A stretch of 64,000 nt of DNA from Catenovulum sediminis (GCF_040270295.1 NZ_JBELOE010000280.1); one strand, 5' to 3'. Shown: positions 1 to 8,317, counted from the first letter of the stretch. Notes: generated by a model not told the origin, from the sequence alone. Program-made: numbers and translations.

Positions 1-461
1 TGATCAGCACGTGCCGGATGATTATCCGGTATATTTAAAGCATCAAAATTATGCCAGTCGTCTTCTACCTCAGGTCCGGTTCTAACTTGAAAACCTAACT
101 CAGTAAAAAACGATTCTATTCGCTGAATAGTTTTACTAACCGGATGTAAACCACCAACTTCAGCACGTCGTCCCGGAAGCGTAATATCTACTTTTTCTTC
201 GTTTAGTTTTTTATCCAACTCTGCTTGTAAAAAAGCTTCTTTCTTGTCATTTAATAGCGCTTGAACTTGCTGTTTTGCTTGGTTTATTGCCTGTCCTGCT
301 TTTGGTTTTTCTTCTGCTGGCAACTTCCCTAACTGTTTCATTTGTTCAGTAAATTGTCCTTTTTTACCTAAGTACTGAACTCTTATTTCATCTAGCGCAA
401 TGATATCATTTGCGGCAGCGATAGCTTCTTCAGCTGATGCAACTATGCCATCTAAATTCAT
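1..461 (-). CDS. pheS: Phenylalanyl-tRNA synthetase alpha subunit, 5' part (runs off the window)
   Basis: Minus-strand reading from the ATG at 459-461 gives MNLDGIVASAEEAIAAANDI and about 153 codons open to base 1, so only the N-terminal half is present. The alpha subunit of the (alpha-beta)2 enzyme charges tRNA-Phe; this part is the coiled-coil tRNA-binding arm and the beginning of the class II catalytic core (GLHPVSKTIQRIESFFTELG). It follows rplT as in other gammaproteobacteria. A terminator lies between them and no pheM-like leader peptide with Phe codons is visible, so pheS probably has its own promoter. A TAGAAT-like -10 at 513-518 is possible but its -35 is poor. Confidence 0.95.
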   Translation of the reverse strand, partial: MNLDGIVASAEEAIAAANDIIALDEIRVQYLGKKGQFTEQMKQLGKLPAEEKPKAGQAINQAKQQVQALLNDKKEAFLQAELDKKLNEEKVDITLPGRRAEVGGLHPVSKTIQRIESFFTELGFQVRTGPEVEDDWHNFDALNIPDNHPARAD

Positions 462-633
462 TTAGAATAATCCCCAGATTGGTGGCTATTGGTTCAAAAA
501 TTAAAGCCGATAATTCTAACCGATTTTTAGTTTAAATGTAGTAAGAAATAACAAACAAATTGCAAGGAAAGGAAGTTTTTTCAATGGAGTGAGCAACAAA
601 GGGGACTGTAAAAAGTAAATAAACAAAACAAAC

Positions 634-659
634 AAAAAAGGGGCTTGCGCCCCTTTTAG
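634..659 (-). terminator. Intrinsic terminator after rplT
   Basis: AAAAGGGGC/GCCCCTTTT hairpin with a GCAA loop, followed on the minus strand by TTTTTTGTTT. It starts about 18 nt after the rplT stop. It separates the IF3/ribosomal-protein transcript from pheS, or acts as a partial read-through point. Confidence 0.8.
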
Positions 660-676
660 TACAATGCCTTATCGGC

Positions 677-1033
677 TTATGCTAAAGCTTCTTTTGCTTT
701 CTCAACTAATGCTGTGAAAGTTGCTTTGTCATAAACAGCGATATCAGCCAAAATCTTACGATCGATTTCAACAGAGGCTTTTTTCAAGCCATTGATGAAG
801 CGACTATAAGATAAACCGTTTTGACGAGATGCTGCGTTAATACGAGCAATCCACAATTGACGGAATTGACGCTTACGTTGACGACGGTCACGGTATGCGT
901 ATTGGCCAGCTTTAGTTACAGCTTGTGCAGCAACACGATAAACTCGACTGCGTGCACCGTAATAACCTTTAGCTTGTTTTAAAATCTTTTTGTGCGCTGC
1001 GCGAGCAGTTACACCACGTTTAACTCTTGGCAT
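677..1033 (-). CDS. rplT: 50S ribosomal protein L20
   Basis: 118 aa, the usual length. It starts MPRVKRGVTARAAHKKILK with the long basic N-terminal helix that binds 23S rRNA, followed by the globular domain (ISRIN-like segment LWIARINAASRQNGLSYSRF). L20 is needed early in 50S assembly and in enterobacteria also represses translation of rpmI-rplT by binding the leader mRNA. It lies 14 nt downstream of rpmI in the infC-rpmI-rplT operon. Confidence 0.98.
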   Translation of the reverse strand: MPRVKRGVTARAAHKKILKQAKGYYGARSRVYRVAAQAVTKAGQYAYRDRRQRKRQFRQLWIARINAASRQNGLSYSRFINGLKKASVEIDRKILADIAVYDKATFTALVEKAKEALA

Positions 1034-1047
1034 TATTCAGTCTCCTC

Positions 1048-1245
1048 TTATGCGTATGGCAACATGCGAACGATCAATGGAACATCATTTTGATGAACCT
1101 GAGTTTTCGCACGAAGGTGACGTTTACGCTTAGAGCTTTTCTTGGTCAGAATGTGACGCAAGTGTGACTGCTTGCATTTAAAACCACCAGAAGCGGTTTT
1201 TTTGAAGCGCTTAGCTGCGCCTCTATGACTTTTGATTTTTGACAT
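1048..1245 (-). CDS. rpmI: 50S ribosomal protein L35
   Basis: 65 aa from the ATG at 1243-1245 (MSKIKSHRGAAKRFKKT). The open frame extends seven codons further upstream, but GGAG lies 8 nt before this ATG and the family starts at M-x-K-I-K, so the shorter start is preferred. It is a small, highly basic protein of the large subunit, translated together with rplT. The 75-nt gap to infC holds a perfect hairpin that may be the L20 operator. Confidence 0.97.
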   Translation of the reverse strand: MSKIKSHRGAAKRFKKTASGGFKCKQSHLRHILTKKSSKRKRHLRAKTQVHQNDVPLIVRMLPYA

Positions 1246-1287
1246 TGAGATACTCCGCATTGTCAATTAATAAACTGCAGCAAGGCG

Positions 1288-1306
1288 GAACAGGTAAAAC
1301 CTGTTC
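1288..1306 (-). promoter_or_regulatory. Hairpin in the infC-rpmI gap, candidate L20 translational operator
   Basis: Perfect 8-bp stem GAACAGGT/ACCTGTTC with a 3-nt loop, about 40 nt before the rpmI start. In Escherichia coli L20 represses rpmI-rplT by binding structures in this leader. Identity as the operator is inferred only from position; a transcription-processing or pause site is equally possible. Confidence 0.35.
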
Positions 1307-1320
1307 ACTTTAGGCCATTA

Positions 1321-1860
1321 CTACTTCTTAATAGGTGCCAACACCATGATCATCTGACGACCCTCAACTCGGTTAGGGAAAGATTCCACTGTTGCCAAGT
1401 CTTGTAAATCGTCTTTGATACGTTTCATCATATCAATACCGATGTCTTGGTGTGCCATTTCACGTCCACGGAATCGTATCGTTACTTTAGCTTTGTCACC
1501 GTCTTCTAGAAAGCGCGTCAGGTTGCGTAGTTTTACCTGATAGTCGCCCACATCAGTTCCAGGTCGGAATTTAACTTCCTTAACCTGAACCTGTTTTTGC
1601 TTCTTCTTCTGCTCTTTAGCAGTTTTACTTTTTTCGTAAAGGAACTTACCGTAGTCCATCACGCGGCAAACAGGTGGGCTTGCATTCGGGCTAATTTCGA
1701 CTAAATCCAACTTAGCGTCGTCTGCTCTGTCTTGCGCATCGCGCAGACTCACCACTCCAACTTGCTCACCTTCTGCGCCAATTAAGCGCACTTCTTTAGC
1801 ATCAATTTCTTCGTTTGTACGTGCTTTGCCTGCTTCAGGGCCTTTTTTACCACCTTTAAT
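1321..1860 (-). CDS. infC: Translation initiation factor IF-3 (AUU start codon)
   Basis: No ATG/GTG/TTG gives a full-length protein: the longest such frame starts at 1791 inside the N-domain and lacks about 23 residues. Reading from ATT at 1858-1860 gives I/M-KGGKKGPEAGKARTNEEIDA and a 179-aa protein, the normal IF3 length, with GGAGG 8 nt upstream. The AUU start is the hallmark of infC in enterobacteria, where IF3 discriminates against AUU and so represses its own synthesis. The N-domain, basic linker (KSKTAKEQKKKQKQVQVKEV) and C-domain (GREMAHQDIG, GRQMIMVLAP) are intact. thrS lies 20 nt upstream. Confidence 0.95.
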   Translation of the reverse strand: MKGGKKGPEAGKARTNEEIDAKEVRLIGAEGEQVGVVSLRDAQDRADDAKLDLVEISPNASPPVCRVMDYGKFLYEKSKTAKEQKKKQKQVQVKEVKFRPGTDVGDYQVKLRNLTRFLEDGDKAKVTIRFRGREMAHQDIGIDMMKRIKDDLQDLATVESFPNRVEGRQMIMVLAPIKK

Positions 1861-1880
1861 GGTTCATTCCTCCACGAAAA

Positions 1881-3794
1881 TTATAATTTCTTTGTATCAA
1901 TGTCGCTTTTTAATTGAGCTGTAAATTCTTCTATTGTCATTACACCCAAATCTTCACCCTTGCGGGTACGTACAGCGACCTGACCGTTCTCTAACTCTTT
2001 ATCACCTACGACTAACATGTAAGGGATACGTTTTAAAGTATGCTCGCGGATTTTAAAGCCAATCTTCTCATTTCTCAAGTCAGCAAAGGCTCTAAATCCA
2101 TTTTCGTTCAATATTTTAGCAACTTTTTCGCAATATTCCGACTGTTTATCCGTAATATTTAAAATTACGGCCTGTTTTGGTGATAACCAAGTCGGAAAAT
2201 GACCAGCATACTCTTCTGTCAAAATGCCGATAAAGCGCTCGACCGATCCTAAAATCGCTCTATGTATCATCACCGGAACTTTACGATCGTTATTCTCAGA
2301 TACATAACTTGCACCCAAACGCTCCGGCAAAGCAAAGTCTAGCTGAACTGTACCACATTGCCAGGCTCTGTCTAAACAATCATACAGAGTAAACTCAATC
2401 TTAGGGCCATAGAAAGCACCTTCACCCGGTTGAAGCTCAAACTCAATATCATTGGCTTGTAGTGCATCCGTTAGTGCTTTTTCTGAGCGGTCCCACATCG
2501 CATCATCACCGATGCGTTTTTCTGGGCGTGTTGATAACTTAACGGCGATATTATCAAAACCAAAGGTTTTGTATGTATCATACACCATTTTGATACAACT
2601 ACTCACTTCTGCTTGTACTTGCTCTTCAGTACAGAATATGTGGGCGTCGTCTTGTGTAAAACCACGTACGCGCATCAAACCATGTAGTGCACCTGACGGC
2701 TCATTACGGTGACAACACCCAAATTCAGCCATTCTCAGCGGTAAATCTCGGTAGGATTTTAAACCTTGATTAAATATTTGCACATGCCCAGGACAGTTCA
2801 TCGGTTTAATCGCGTATTCACGTTTTTCAGATTCTGTGGTAAACATGTTTTCAGCATATTTATCCCAGTGACCTGATTTTTCCCATAATACACGATCCAT
2901 CATTAATGGACCTTTCACTTCCTGATAATCATACTCTCTTAATTTAACCCGTACGAAATCTTCTAACTCGCGATAGATTGTCCAACCATCATTATGCCAG
3001 AACACCATACCTGGTGCTTCTTCTTGCCAATGAAACAAATCTAATGCTTTACCAATTTTTCTATGATCGCGCTTTTCAGCTTCGGCTAAACGATTTAAAT
3101 ACGACTTCAACTGCTTTTTGTCAGCCCACGCTGTCCCGTATATACGTTGCAGCATTTTGTTATCAGAGTTACCACGCCAATATGCGCCGGCAACTTTCAT
3201 TAACTTAAAATGCTGGCAAAACTTCATGTTCGGAACATGAGGTCCGCGACACATATCAATATATTCTTCGTGATTGTATAATGCGGGTCTGTCGTCTTTA
3301 GAAATATTCTGGTCTAATATTTCCATTTTGTATGGTTCGCCGCGCTTGTCAAATGTATCGCGCGCCTGTTGCCAGCTAACGGTTTCTTTAACAACCGCGT
3401 AATTTGTTTTAGCCAACGCCAGCATACGTTTTTCCAGCGCGTCTAGGTCGTCTTGAGTTAAAGATTGCTCTAGATCCACATCATAGTAAAAGCCATTATC
3501 AATGGTCGGACCGATTGCCATTTTTACATTAGGAAACATTTGTTTAATAGCATGGCCTAACAAATGCGCACAAGAGTGGCGAATAATTTCTAGTCCGTCT
3601 TCATCTTTAGCTGTAATAATTTGTAATTTTGCATCAGATTCAATTAAATCACAGGCATCCACGCGATTCCCATCAACACGGCCAGCAATTGTTGCTTTTG
3701 CTAGACCAGGTCCAATTGATTCTGCAACTTGCATGACAGTAACAGCTTGTTCGAATTCTCTTTGACTACCGTCAGGAAGGGTTATTATTGGCAT
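1881..3794 (-). CDS. thrS: Threonyl-tRNA synthetase
   Basis: 637 aa, full length. Domain order: TGS domain (1-61), editing domain with HSCAHLLGHAIKQMF near residue 73 (HxxxH) and the CRGPH motif, class II catalytic core with MNCPGH, RVRGFTQDDAHIF and VPVMIHRAILGSVERFIG (motif 3 plus zinc ligands), then the C-terminal anticodon-binding domain. It charges tRNA-Thr and hydrolyses Ser-tRNA-Thr. First gene of the thrS-infC-rpmI-rplT cluster. In E. coli ThrRS represses its own mRNA through leader stem-loops that mimic tRNA-Thr; a candidate stem lies just upstream. Confidence 0.98.
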   Translation of the reverse strand: MPIITLPDGSQREFEQAVTVMQVAESIGPGLAKATIAGRVDGNRVDACDLIESDAKLQIITAKDEDGLEIIRHSCAHLLGHAIKQMFPNVKMAIGPTIDNGFYYDVDLEQSLTQDDLDALEKRMLALAKTNYAVVKETVSWQQARDTFDKRGEPYKMEILDQNISKDDRPALYNHEEYIDMCRGPHVPNMKFCQHFKLMKVAGAYWRGNSDNKMLQRIYGTAWADKKQLKSYLNRLAEAEKRDHRKIGKALDLFHWQEEAPGMVFWHNDGWTIYRELEDFVRVKLREYDYQEVKGPLMMDRVLWEKSGHWDKYAENMFTTESEKREYAIKPMNCPGHVQIFNQGLKSYRDLPLRMAEFGCCHRNEPSGALHGLMRVRGFTQDDAHIFCTEEQVQAEVSSCIKMVYDTYKTFGFDNIAVKLSTRPEKRIGDDAMWDRSEKALTDALQANDIEFELQPGEGAFYGPKIEFTLYDCLDRAWQCGTVQLDFALPERLGASYVSENNDRKVPVMIHRAILGSVERFIGILTEEYAGHFPTWLSPKQAVILNITDKQSEYCEKVAKILNENGFRAFADLRNEKIGFKIREHTLKRIPYMLVVGDKELENGQVAVRTRKGEDLGVMTIEEFTAQLKSDIDTKKL

Positions 3795-3808
3795 CTTAAA
3801 TCCTTACC

Positions 3809-3834
3809 AGTGGTGACACCTACCAAATGCCACT
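3809..3834 (-). promoter_or_regulatory. Inverted repeat in the thrS leader, candidate autoregulatory stem
   Basis: AGTGG (3809-3813) and CCACT (3830-3834) form a short stem, with a nested GGT/ACC pairing, ending 15 nt before the thrS start. By analogy with E. coli, ThrRS may bind such leader structures. The stem is short and an anticodon mimic is not certain. Confidence 0.25.
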
Positions 3835-3974
3835 TGTTCAACAATAAAATCAGGCCGTGGATCATACTCGGATAGAATGCCTCTGTCGACTAGATAAGCA
3901 CCGAAATTGTATAAATTTATAATAACTGGTATATACTTGCAGCCCACCTTTTTCGACAGAATATTAATCTAGAT

Positions 3975-5579
3975 ATGAATGATAAAGTATTGCACCCGAC
4001 GCAGCTTAATATACTAGCGCGTCTAGAAACAATAAAACTAACGGATCATAAGGTGCAAACTGAATGTCTGATGCCACAACTGACGGCTTTTTGTAAGCGT
4101 GTATCTGAACACAATCAAAACATTTTTCTGTTGTGCGCTAATGCTGAGCCAGAGAAGTTATTGGCTTGGTTAACACTTCCTTTTTACAGTGTGAGTCATA
4201 TTTCTACGAATAAAATTATTGGCGATTTCCATAGTGTACCGGGTGGTAAACTGCATTTTAAAAAAGGGGCATTGTTTAATGCTACAGCGAATACCATCAT
4301 TATTCCGGCTTCAATCTTATTACAGGATTTTCCAACTTTAGAACTGGTTGGGAAAATGCTGCTAAACCGGCAACTTGATACGCGATGGTTGATTTCAGAA
4401 CCTGGCCAAGTGCCCCACAAACAATATCGACATCAAACAATATCTTTTGACAAAAAAGTCATCATTACTGGCAACTATGATGCTTTGTGCCAAATTCAAT
4501 ATTTGCTCCCCGCTTTATCACGCCTTACTTTTGACGATATTTTTGAAGCTGATTATGTCGCTGAAGTAAACGAAATTAGCATTAATGCTTTACATCAATT
4601 TATCAGTCAGCAGTTTGGTAAAACATTAAACAAACCTCAATTAGACGCAATAATTTGGGCTTTAGCTCGAAATATTGAAGATCAACATTGGTTTTCAATC
4701 GACGTTATGTTTTTAGAAAAATTATTTAGCCGCATGCCAGATAACTTTACTCAAGCTGACGTTGAAATGACGGTGCATGATCTCAGCGGTTTTCATTCTT
4801 CTGCACGCCTGTTTAATTTTGAACAAATTAGAAATGACACAGTAAAAGTTGATTTTACTGGGGAGGTGGTTGGTCAGATAAATGGATTAACAGTCGTAGA
4901 GACGGCACTGGCTGAATTTGGTGAACCGTCCAGAATCACAGCGAACATTTTTATTGGTGAAGGCGACATCAGCGATATTGAGCGCAAATCAGATTTAGGT
5001 GGTAATATTCATGCAAAAGCAATGATGATCCTATCATCCTTTGTTTCTCAGGTTTTTGCTAAAAATGAACCTTTACCTATTTCTTCTAACGTTGTCTTTG
5101 AGCAATCTTATCATGAGGTAGATGGTGACAGTGCATCACTTGCTGAGCTATATGCCTTGTTGTCTGCTATTGCCAATATTCCAATTCGTCAAAATGTGGC
5201 TTTAACAGGAGCAATCGATCAGTTGGGTAATGTGTTGGCCGTTGGTGGTGTTGATTTGAAAATAGAGGGTTATCATACTCTGGCAAAATTAAAAGCGCCT
5301 TTTGAAACGCACCACGTGATTATCCCGAAAGCCAATATCGCCAATCTTAATTTATCCAGTGAAGTTTGCGCATCGGTAGAGCAAGGTAAACTGCAAATTC
5401 ATGCAATTGATCATGTCACTCAGGCGTGTGAGATTTTAACAGGTATACCAGCCGAAACTGAAGAACAAACAGGTCTTTTTGATAAAGTGCGTGTTGAACT
5501 GGAAAAATTTAGTGCCGATTATGAAGAAAAAGCCGGAATATTTGTTCGATTTCTCCGTTTTTTCACAAATTTACGATAA
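3975..5579 (+). CDS. ycbZ: Lon-like protease (YcbZ/LonH family)
   Basis: 534 aa. The C-terminal third is a Lon-type protease domain with the Ser-Lys dyad: Ser386 in DGDSAS and Lys429 in GGVDLKIEG, spaced 43 residues as in Lon. The N-terminal part has no Walker A motif that I can see, so, as in other YcbZ/LonH proteins, ATPase function appears degenerate. Location directly before fabA and then rmf matches the E. coli order ycbZ-fabA-rmf. No Shine-Dalgarno is evident before the ATG. The substrate is unknown; this is an atypical cytoplasmic Lon-family peptidase. Confidence 0.9.
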   Translation: MNDKVLHPTQLNILARLETIKLTDHKVQTECLMPQLTAFCKRVSEHNQNIFLLCANAEPEKLLAWLTLPFYSVSHISTNKIIGDFHSVPGGKLHFKKGALFNATANTIIIPASILLQDFPTLELVGKMLLNRQLDTRWLISEPGQVPHKQYRHQTISFDKKVIITGNYDALCQIQYLLPALSRLTFDDIFEADYVAEVNEISINALHQFISQQFGKTLNKPQLDAIIWALARNIEDQHWFSIDVMFLEKLFSRMPDNFTQADVEMTVHDLSGFHSSARLFNFEQIRNDTVKVDFTGEVVGQINGLTVVETALAEFGEPSRITANIFIGEGDISDIERKSDLGGNIHAKAMMILSSFVSQVFAKNEPLPISSNVVFEQSYHEVDGDSASLAELYALLSAIANIPIRQNVALTGAIDQLGNVLAVGGVDLKIEGYHTLAKLKAPFETHHVIIPKANIANLNLSSEVCASVEQGKLQIHAIDHVTQACEILTGIPAETEEQTGLFDKVRVELEKFSADYEEKAGIFVRFLRFFTNLR

Positions 5580-5600
5580 TTTAACTGTTCAGACTTGTTA

Positions 5601-5618
5601 AGCGAACACCTGTTCGCT
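5601..5618. promoter_or_regulatory. FabR/DesT-type operator in the fabA promoter region
   Basis: Perfect 8+2+8 inverted repeat AGCGAACACCTGTTCGCT, 46 nt before the fabA start. TetR-family regulators of unsaturated fatty acid synthesis (FabR in enterobacteria, DesT in Pseudomonas) bind closely similar palindromes before fabA/fabB or des genes. A possible -10 (TATCCT, about 5637-5642) would place the palindrome over the -35 region, fitting repression. The regulator gene is not in this window. Confidence 0.7.
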
Positions 5619-5663
5619 AAAGTATGCGCCGAATTTTATCCTAAATATATGATTTGAACTTAA

Positions 5664-6176
5664 ATGAAACAAAATAGTTTTTCTAAAGAAGATTTATTAG
5701 CCTGTAGCCGTGGTGAGTTGTTTGGACCAGGTAACAGCCAATTACCAGCGCCTAATATGTTGATGATGGATCGCATCACTCAAATTTTTGAGGACGGTGG
5801 CATTGCTAACAAAGGATATATTGAAGCTGAATTAGATATCGTGCCTGATCTATGGTTTTTCGATTGCCACTTCCCTGGCGACCCAGTGATGCCTGGTTGT
5901 TTAGGATTAGATGCTATGTGGCAATTGGTCGGCTTTTTCCTTGGATGGTGTGGCGGTCCGGGTAAAGGTCGTGCTCTTGGTGTAGGCGAAGTTAAGTTTA
6001 CAGGTCAAATTTTACCCACTGCGAAAAAAGTAACCTATCGTATCGACATGAAACGCGTCATTAAACGTAAGTTATACATGGGTATTGCAGACGGTAGTGT
6101 AGCAGTTGACGGAAAAGTAATTTATGAAGCAAAAGATTTGAAAGTCGGCTTGTTTCAGGATACTTCAGCTTTCTAA
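5664..6176 (+). CDS. fabA: 3-hydroxydecanoyl-ACP dehydratase/isomerase
   Basis: 170 aa, standard length. Single hot-dog fold with the catalytic His69 in FFDCHFPGDPVMPGC and Asp83 in GLDAMWQ (numbered in this protein). It dehydrates 3-hydroxydecanoyl-ACP and isomerises trans-2- to cis-3-decenoyl-ACP, the branch point for unsaturated fatty acids in type II synthesis. It is preceded by a FabR/DesT-like palindrome and followed by a strong terminator shared with rmf. Confidence 0.98.
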   Translation: MKQNSFSKEDLLACSRGELFGPGNSQLPAPNMLMMDRITQIFEDGGIANKGYIEAELDIVPDLWFFDCHFPGDPVMPGCLGLDAMWQLVGFFLGWCGGPGKGRALGVGEVKFTGQILPTAKKVTYRIDMKRVIKRKLYMGIADGSVAVDGKVIYEAKDLKVGLFQDTSAF

Positions 6177-6195
6177 AGAAAAGAAACGCTAGATA

Positions 6196-6224
6196 AGAAA
6201 AAAGCCCTTAAGGGCTTTTTTCTA
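6196..6224. terminator. Bidirectional terminator between fabA and rmf
   Basis: AAGCCCTT/AAGGGCTT stem flanked by A- and T-runs on both sides, so it can end fabA on the plus strand and rmf on the minus strand. Its right edge touches the rmf stop codon. Confidence 0.85.
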
Positions 6225-6398
6225 TTTTCCTCCAAAATGCGAAACTCTGTCATCAACGGCGGTTCGCCATCCCCCGAGCCATTGAGCTCTCGTATCACTT
6301 TCATGGTACGGACAACATTCTTTTGCTTTACCAGTTAGACCTGCTTGGTAGCCTTTAGATTGGGCTCGTTCTAAACGATCTCGCTTTTGTCTTTTCAT
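6222..6398 (-). CDS. rmf: Ribosome modulation factor
   Basis: 58 aa: MKRQKRDRLERAQSKGYQAG, then KAKECCPY and AQWLGGWRTAVDDR, a clear match to RMF (E. coli MKRQKRDRLERAHQRGYQAG). It converts 70S ribosomes to inactive 100S dimers in stationary phase or starvation. An AGGA lies 7 nt before the ATG. Convergent with fabA, sharing its terminator, in the conserved ycbZ-fabA-rmf order. The C-terminus (SHFGGK) is slightly longer than in E. coli. Confidence 0.96.
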   Translation of the reverse strand: MKRQKRDRLERAQSKGYQAGLTGKAKECCPYHESDTRAQWLGGWRTAVDDRVSHFGGK

Positions 6399-6467
6399 TT
6401 AGCCTTCCTATATCCGTTCTGGTTTTTGGATGAATCTGAGGTGTAACCAATCGTTAACCTCAAGTTC

Positions 6468-6496
6468 AAATTAGCGAAATATTAATGTGATTGCAA
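6468..6496 (-). promoter_or_regulatory. Putative sigma70 promoter of rmf
   Basis: TTGCAA (6491-6496) and TAATTT (6468-6473) with 17-bp spacing, read on the minus strand and ending about 70 nt before the rmf ATG. rmf is usually induced by ppGpp or growth rate. This assignment is by hexamer match only. Confidence 0.35.
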
Positions 6497-6517
6497 CCTA
6501 TTTTTACTAGACGAAAA

Positions 6518-6577
6518 AAAACCGGAAAACTCTGTTTAGTTTCCTAAATGGCTGACTAAACAGAGATTTCCGGTTTT
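6518..6577 (-). terminator. Long-stem terminator after the DUF3466 gene
   Basis: Two 23-nt arms (6518-6540 and 6555-6577) pair with a single mismatch around a 14-nt loop. On the minus strand the stem is followed by eight T residues. The stem is unusually long for a simple terminator. It ends the uup/DUF3466 transcript about 20 nt after the stop and insulates rmf. Confidence 0.8.
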
Positions 6578-6596
6578 ACAGTTGTAGCAGAACGCC

Positions 6597-8315
6597 TTAG
6601 ACTAATTTTCTATTAGAAAAGATGTTTTTAAACAAAAATGTAATAAAGAAGGAAAATAGTAACCAAGCGTTCATTGCTGCACCTTTTCGCTTGATTCCAG
6701 TCTCGCCTGCAGGAGCTTGACAAGCAACTTGACCTTCAGCATCAGGGATCAGTTTAACAGTGTACTCAACTTGTTCAGTTATAGGATCGCCATTAGAATC
6801 TTCGCCTATAAAATCACCCATCCGGTCACGCGCATTTTGTGTTAATGATGCATGCGCTAGAATCACACCGTCATCATTAATTGCCACCGCATCGACAATT
6901 CTAAAATCACTTTCACAACTCAACAAACTGTTTAAATCCAGCATTTTTTCTGTATCTAAATCATAGATAAATCCATGCTTAGGTTTAGCTCCACTGGATA
7001 GCCCTTCAACTTCAGTTACACCTACAATCTGGTTACTGTTGTTGATATCTCTAACTTTAGTTTCTGCACTGACAAAAAAATCATCTAATATTGTGACATC
7101 GACAGCGTTAGAGTTGACATCGTAATAGAAACTTTTTATCACAGCTGACAAACCAGCAGAATCTGAAACAGTCCCCACAACAATGTTATTGTCGTTTATC
7201 TTCACCGCTCGGCTAAACAAAGTACTATTTGGATTCGTCAAAACTTGCACATTGTCTTGATAAAACAGAGCAGCCTGAGTACGAACACTATTATTAATAT
7301 TCAGTACATCAGTTTCACCTACGGCCAATCCGAGGTTATTAACAGAGTAAGCTTTGCTATCGTAGCGCGCTTGAGACGGCAATTCTGAATCGTCAATCGC
7401 CATGCCTAAATCAATTGTCTCTGTTATTTCGCCATTTGAGTTAACTTTCCACATTAAAGCATGCGATCTAAAATAGCTTGTTTGATTAGCAAGACTGCCA
7501 TTTAAGAATCGCCAATAGCAAATTTCTTCCGGCGTTTCATCGTTATTGTTTTCACAAGATGCGACTAAATTTTGCAGCGCAAAAGTGTCGCCAACCGAGC
7601 CATAACCAACAATATAGCCTTCATTGGAGACATCTGTTGCATAGCTAAATCCACCTAAAACTTCATCATAGGGAGGTGTCAATTCAATCACACTGTTGCT
7701 TGTTTTAACAAAACCGCGATGAATATAATTTGGAATTAACCAGTTTTCGCCATCAATTCGTGTTTCTTGTAAAAAGGGTTGCGTATCCCCTGTCAGCCAC
7801 GATAAATCATTAATCGCTCTAACATGCTCATTGTTATTGTAATAAAACTCATCTGTATTGTTATTGATTTTATCTATTATTGCTAATTCAGTACTTTCAT
7901 TTTCATCTGAAAATGCTGTACGGATAGAAGCAATTTGTTGGTGTTGCCCATCACTTCTGATAGAACCATCTGTTAAGTAGCTTAAAACAATCCCCAAGCT
8001 AGTGGCCGAAAATCGGCCTCGACGGACTGACTCTAGATAACTGACATTGTCTTCACCAAAATTAGCCAAGGTTGCAGCCAACGAAAAATCTTGTTCATCA
8101 AAGTCTAATAAGTCAACATCAATTGGGTGGTTAAAACGGTACGTTAATACACTGGCAACTTCATTTTTATTATTAATATCAACAGGAAAATTATTTTTAA
8201 ACTCTTCCGGTGCTGCTACCACTTCAATCCGGTAATTAACGGTGTTGGCCAGAGCTGTATTTATGCCCAACACAGCAATCATTATTGTGCTTAGTTTAGT
8301 AAGTTTATTCATCAT
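6597..8315 (-). CDS. DUF3466 family secreted/surface protein
   Basis: 572 aa. It has a Sec signal peptide (MMNKLTKLSTIMIAVLGINTALA) and then repeated segments rich in 'NxxGxxVG' (VSNEGYIVGYGSVGD, VNNLGLAVGETD, INDNNIVVGTVSD, INNSNQIVGVTEV), typical of DUF3466 proteins found between rmf and uup in Vibrio, Shewanella and relatives. The C-terminus has a short linker, one hydrophobic segment (NAWLLFSFFITFLFKNIF) and a basic tail, the layout of GlyGly-CTERM/rhombosortase sorting signals, but the Gly-Gly motif is replaced by KRKGAAMN. The gene starts 2 nt after uup ends, so the two are probably cotranscribed. Molecular function unknown. Confidence 0.8.
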   Translation of the reverse strand: MMNKLTKLSTIMIAVLGINTALANTVNYRIEVVAAPEEFKNNFPVDINNKNEVASVLTYRFNHPIDVDLLDFDEQDFSLAATLANFGEDNVSYLESVRRGRFSATSLGIVLSYLTDGSIRSDGQHQQIASIRTAFSDENESTELAIIDKINNNTDEFYYNNNEHVRAINDLSWLTGDTQPFLQETRIDGENWLIPNYIHRGFVKTSNSVIELTPPYDEVLGGFSYATDVSNEGYIVGYGSVGDTFALQNLVASCENNNDETPEEICYWRFLNGSLANQTSYFRSHALMWKVNSNGEITETIDLGMAIDDSELPSQARYDSKAYSVNNLGLAVGETDVLNINNSVRTQAALFYQDNVQVLTNPNSTLFSRAVKINDNNIVVGTVSDSAGLSAVIKSFYYDVNSNAVDVTILDDFFVSAETKVRDINNSNQIVGVTEVEGLSSGAKPKHGFIYDLDTEKMLDLNSLLSCESDFRIVDAVAINDDGVILAHASLTQNARDRMGDFIGEDSNGDPITEQVEYTVKLIPDAEGQVACQAPAGETGIKRKGAAMNAWLLFSFFITFLFKNIFSNRKLV

Positions 8316-8317
8316 AA

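Noticed and set aside
462..676. pheM-like attenuator peptide for pheST
   Set aside because: Only 18 nt separate the rplT stop from the terminator, and no short frame with Phe codons and a ribosome-binding site exists on either side of it.
1321..1791. infC starting at the GTG at 1791
   Set aside because: It removes the start of the IF3 N-domain and has no Shine-Dalgarno; the AUU start gives the family length.
2452..2712. Plus-strand frames across thrS (also 2978-3208 and 3502-3765)
   Set aside because: Antisense shadows of a fully conserved gene.
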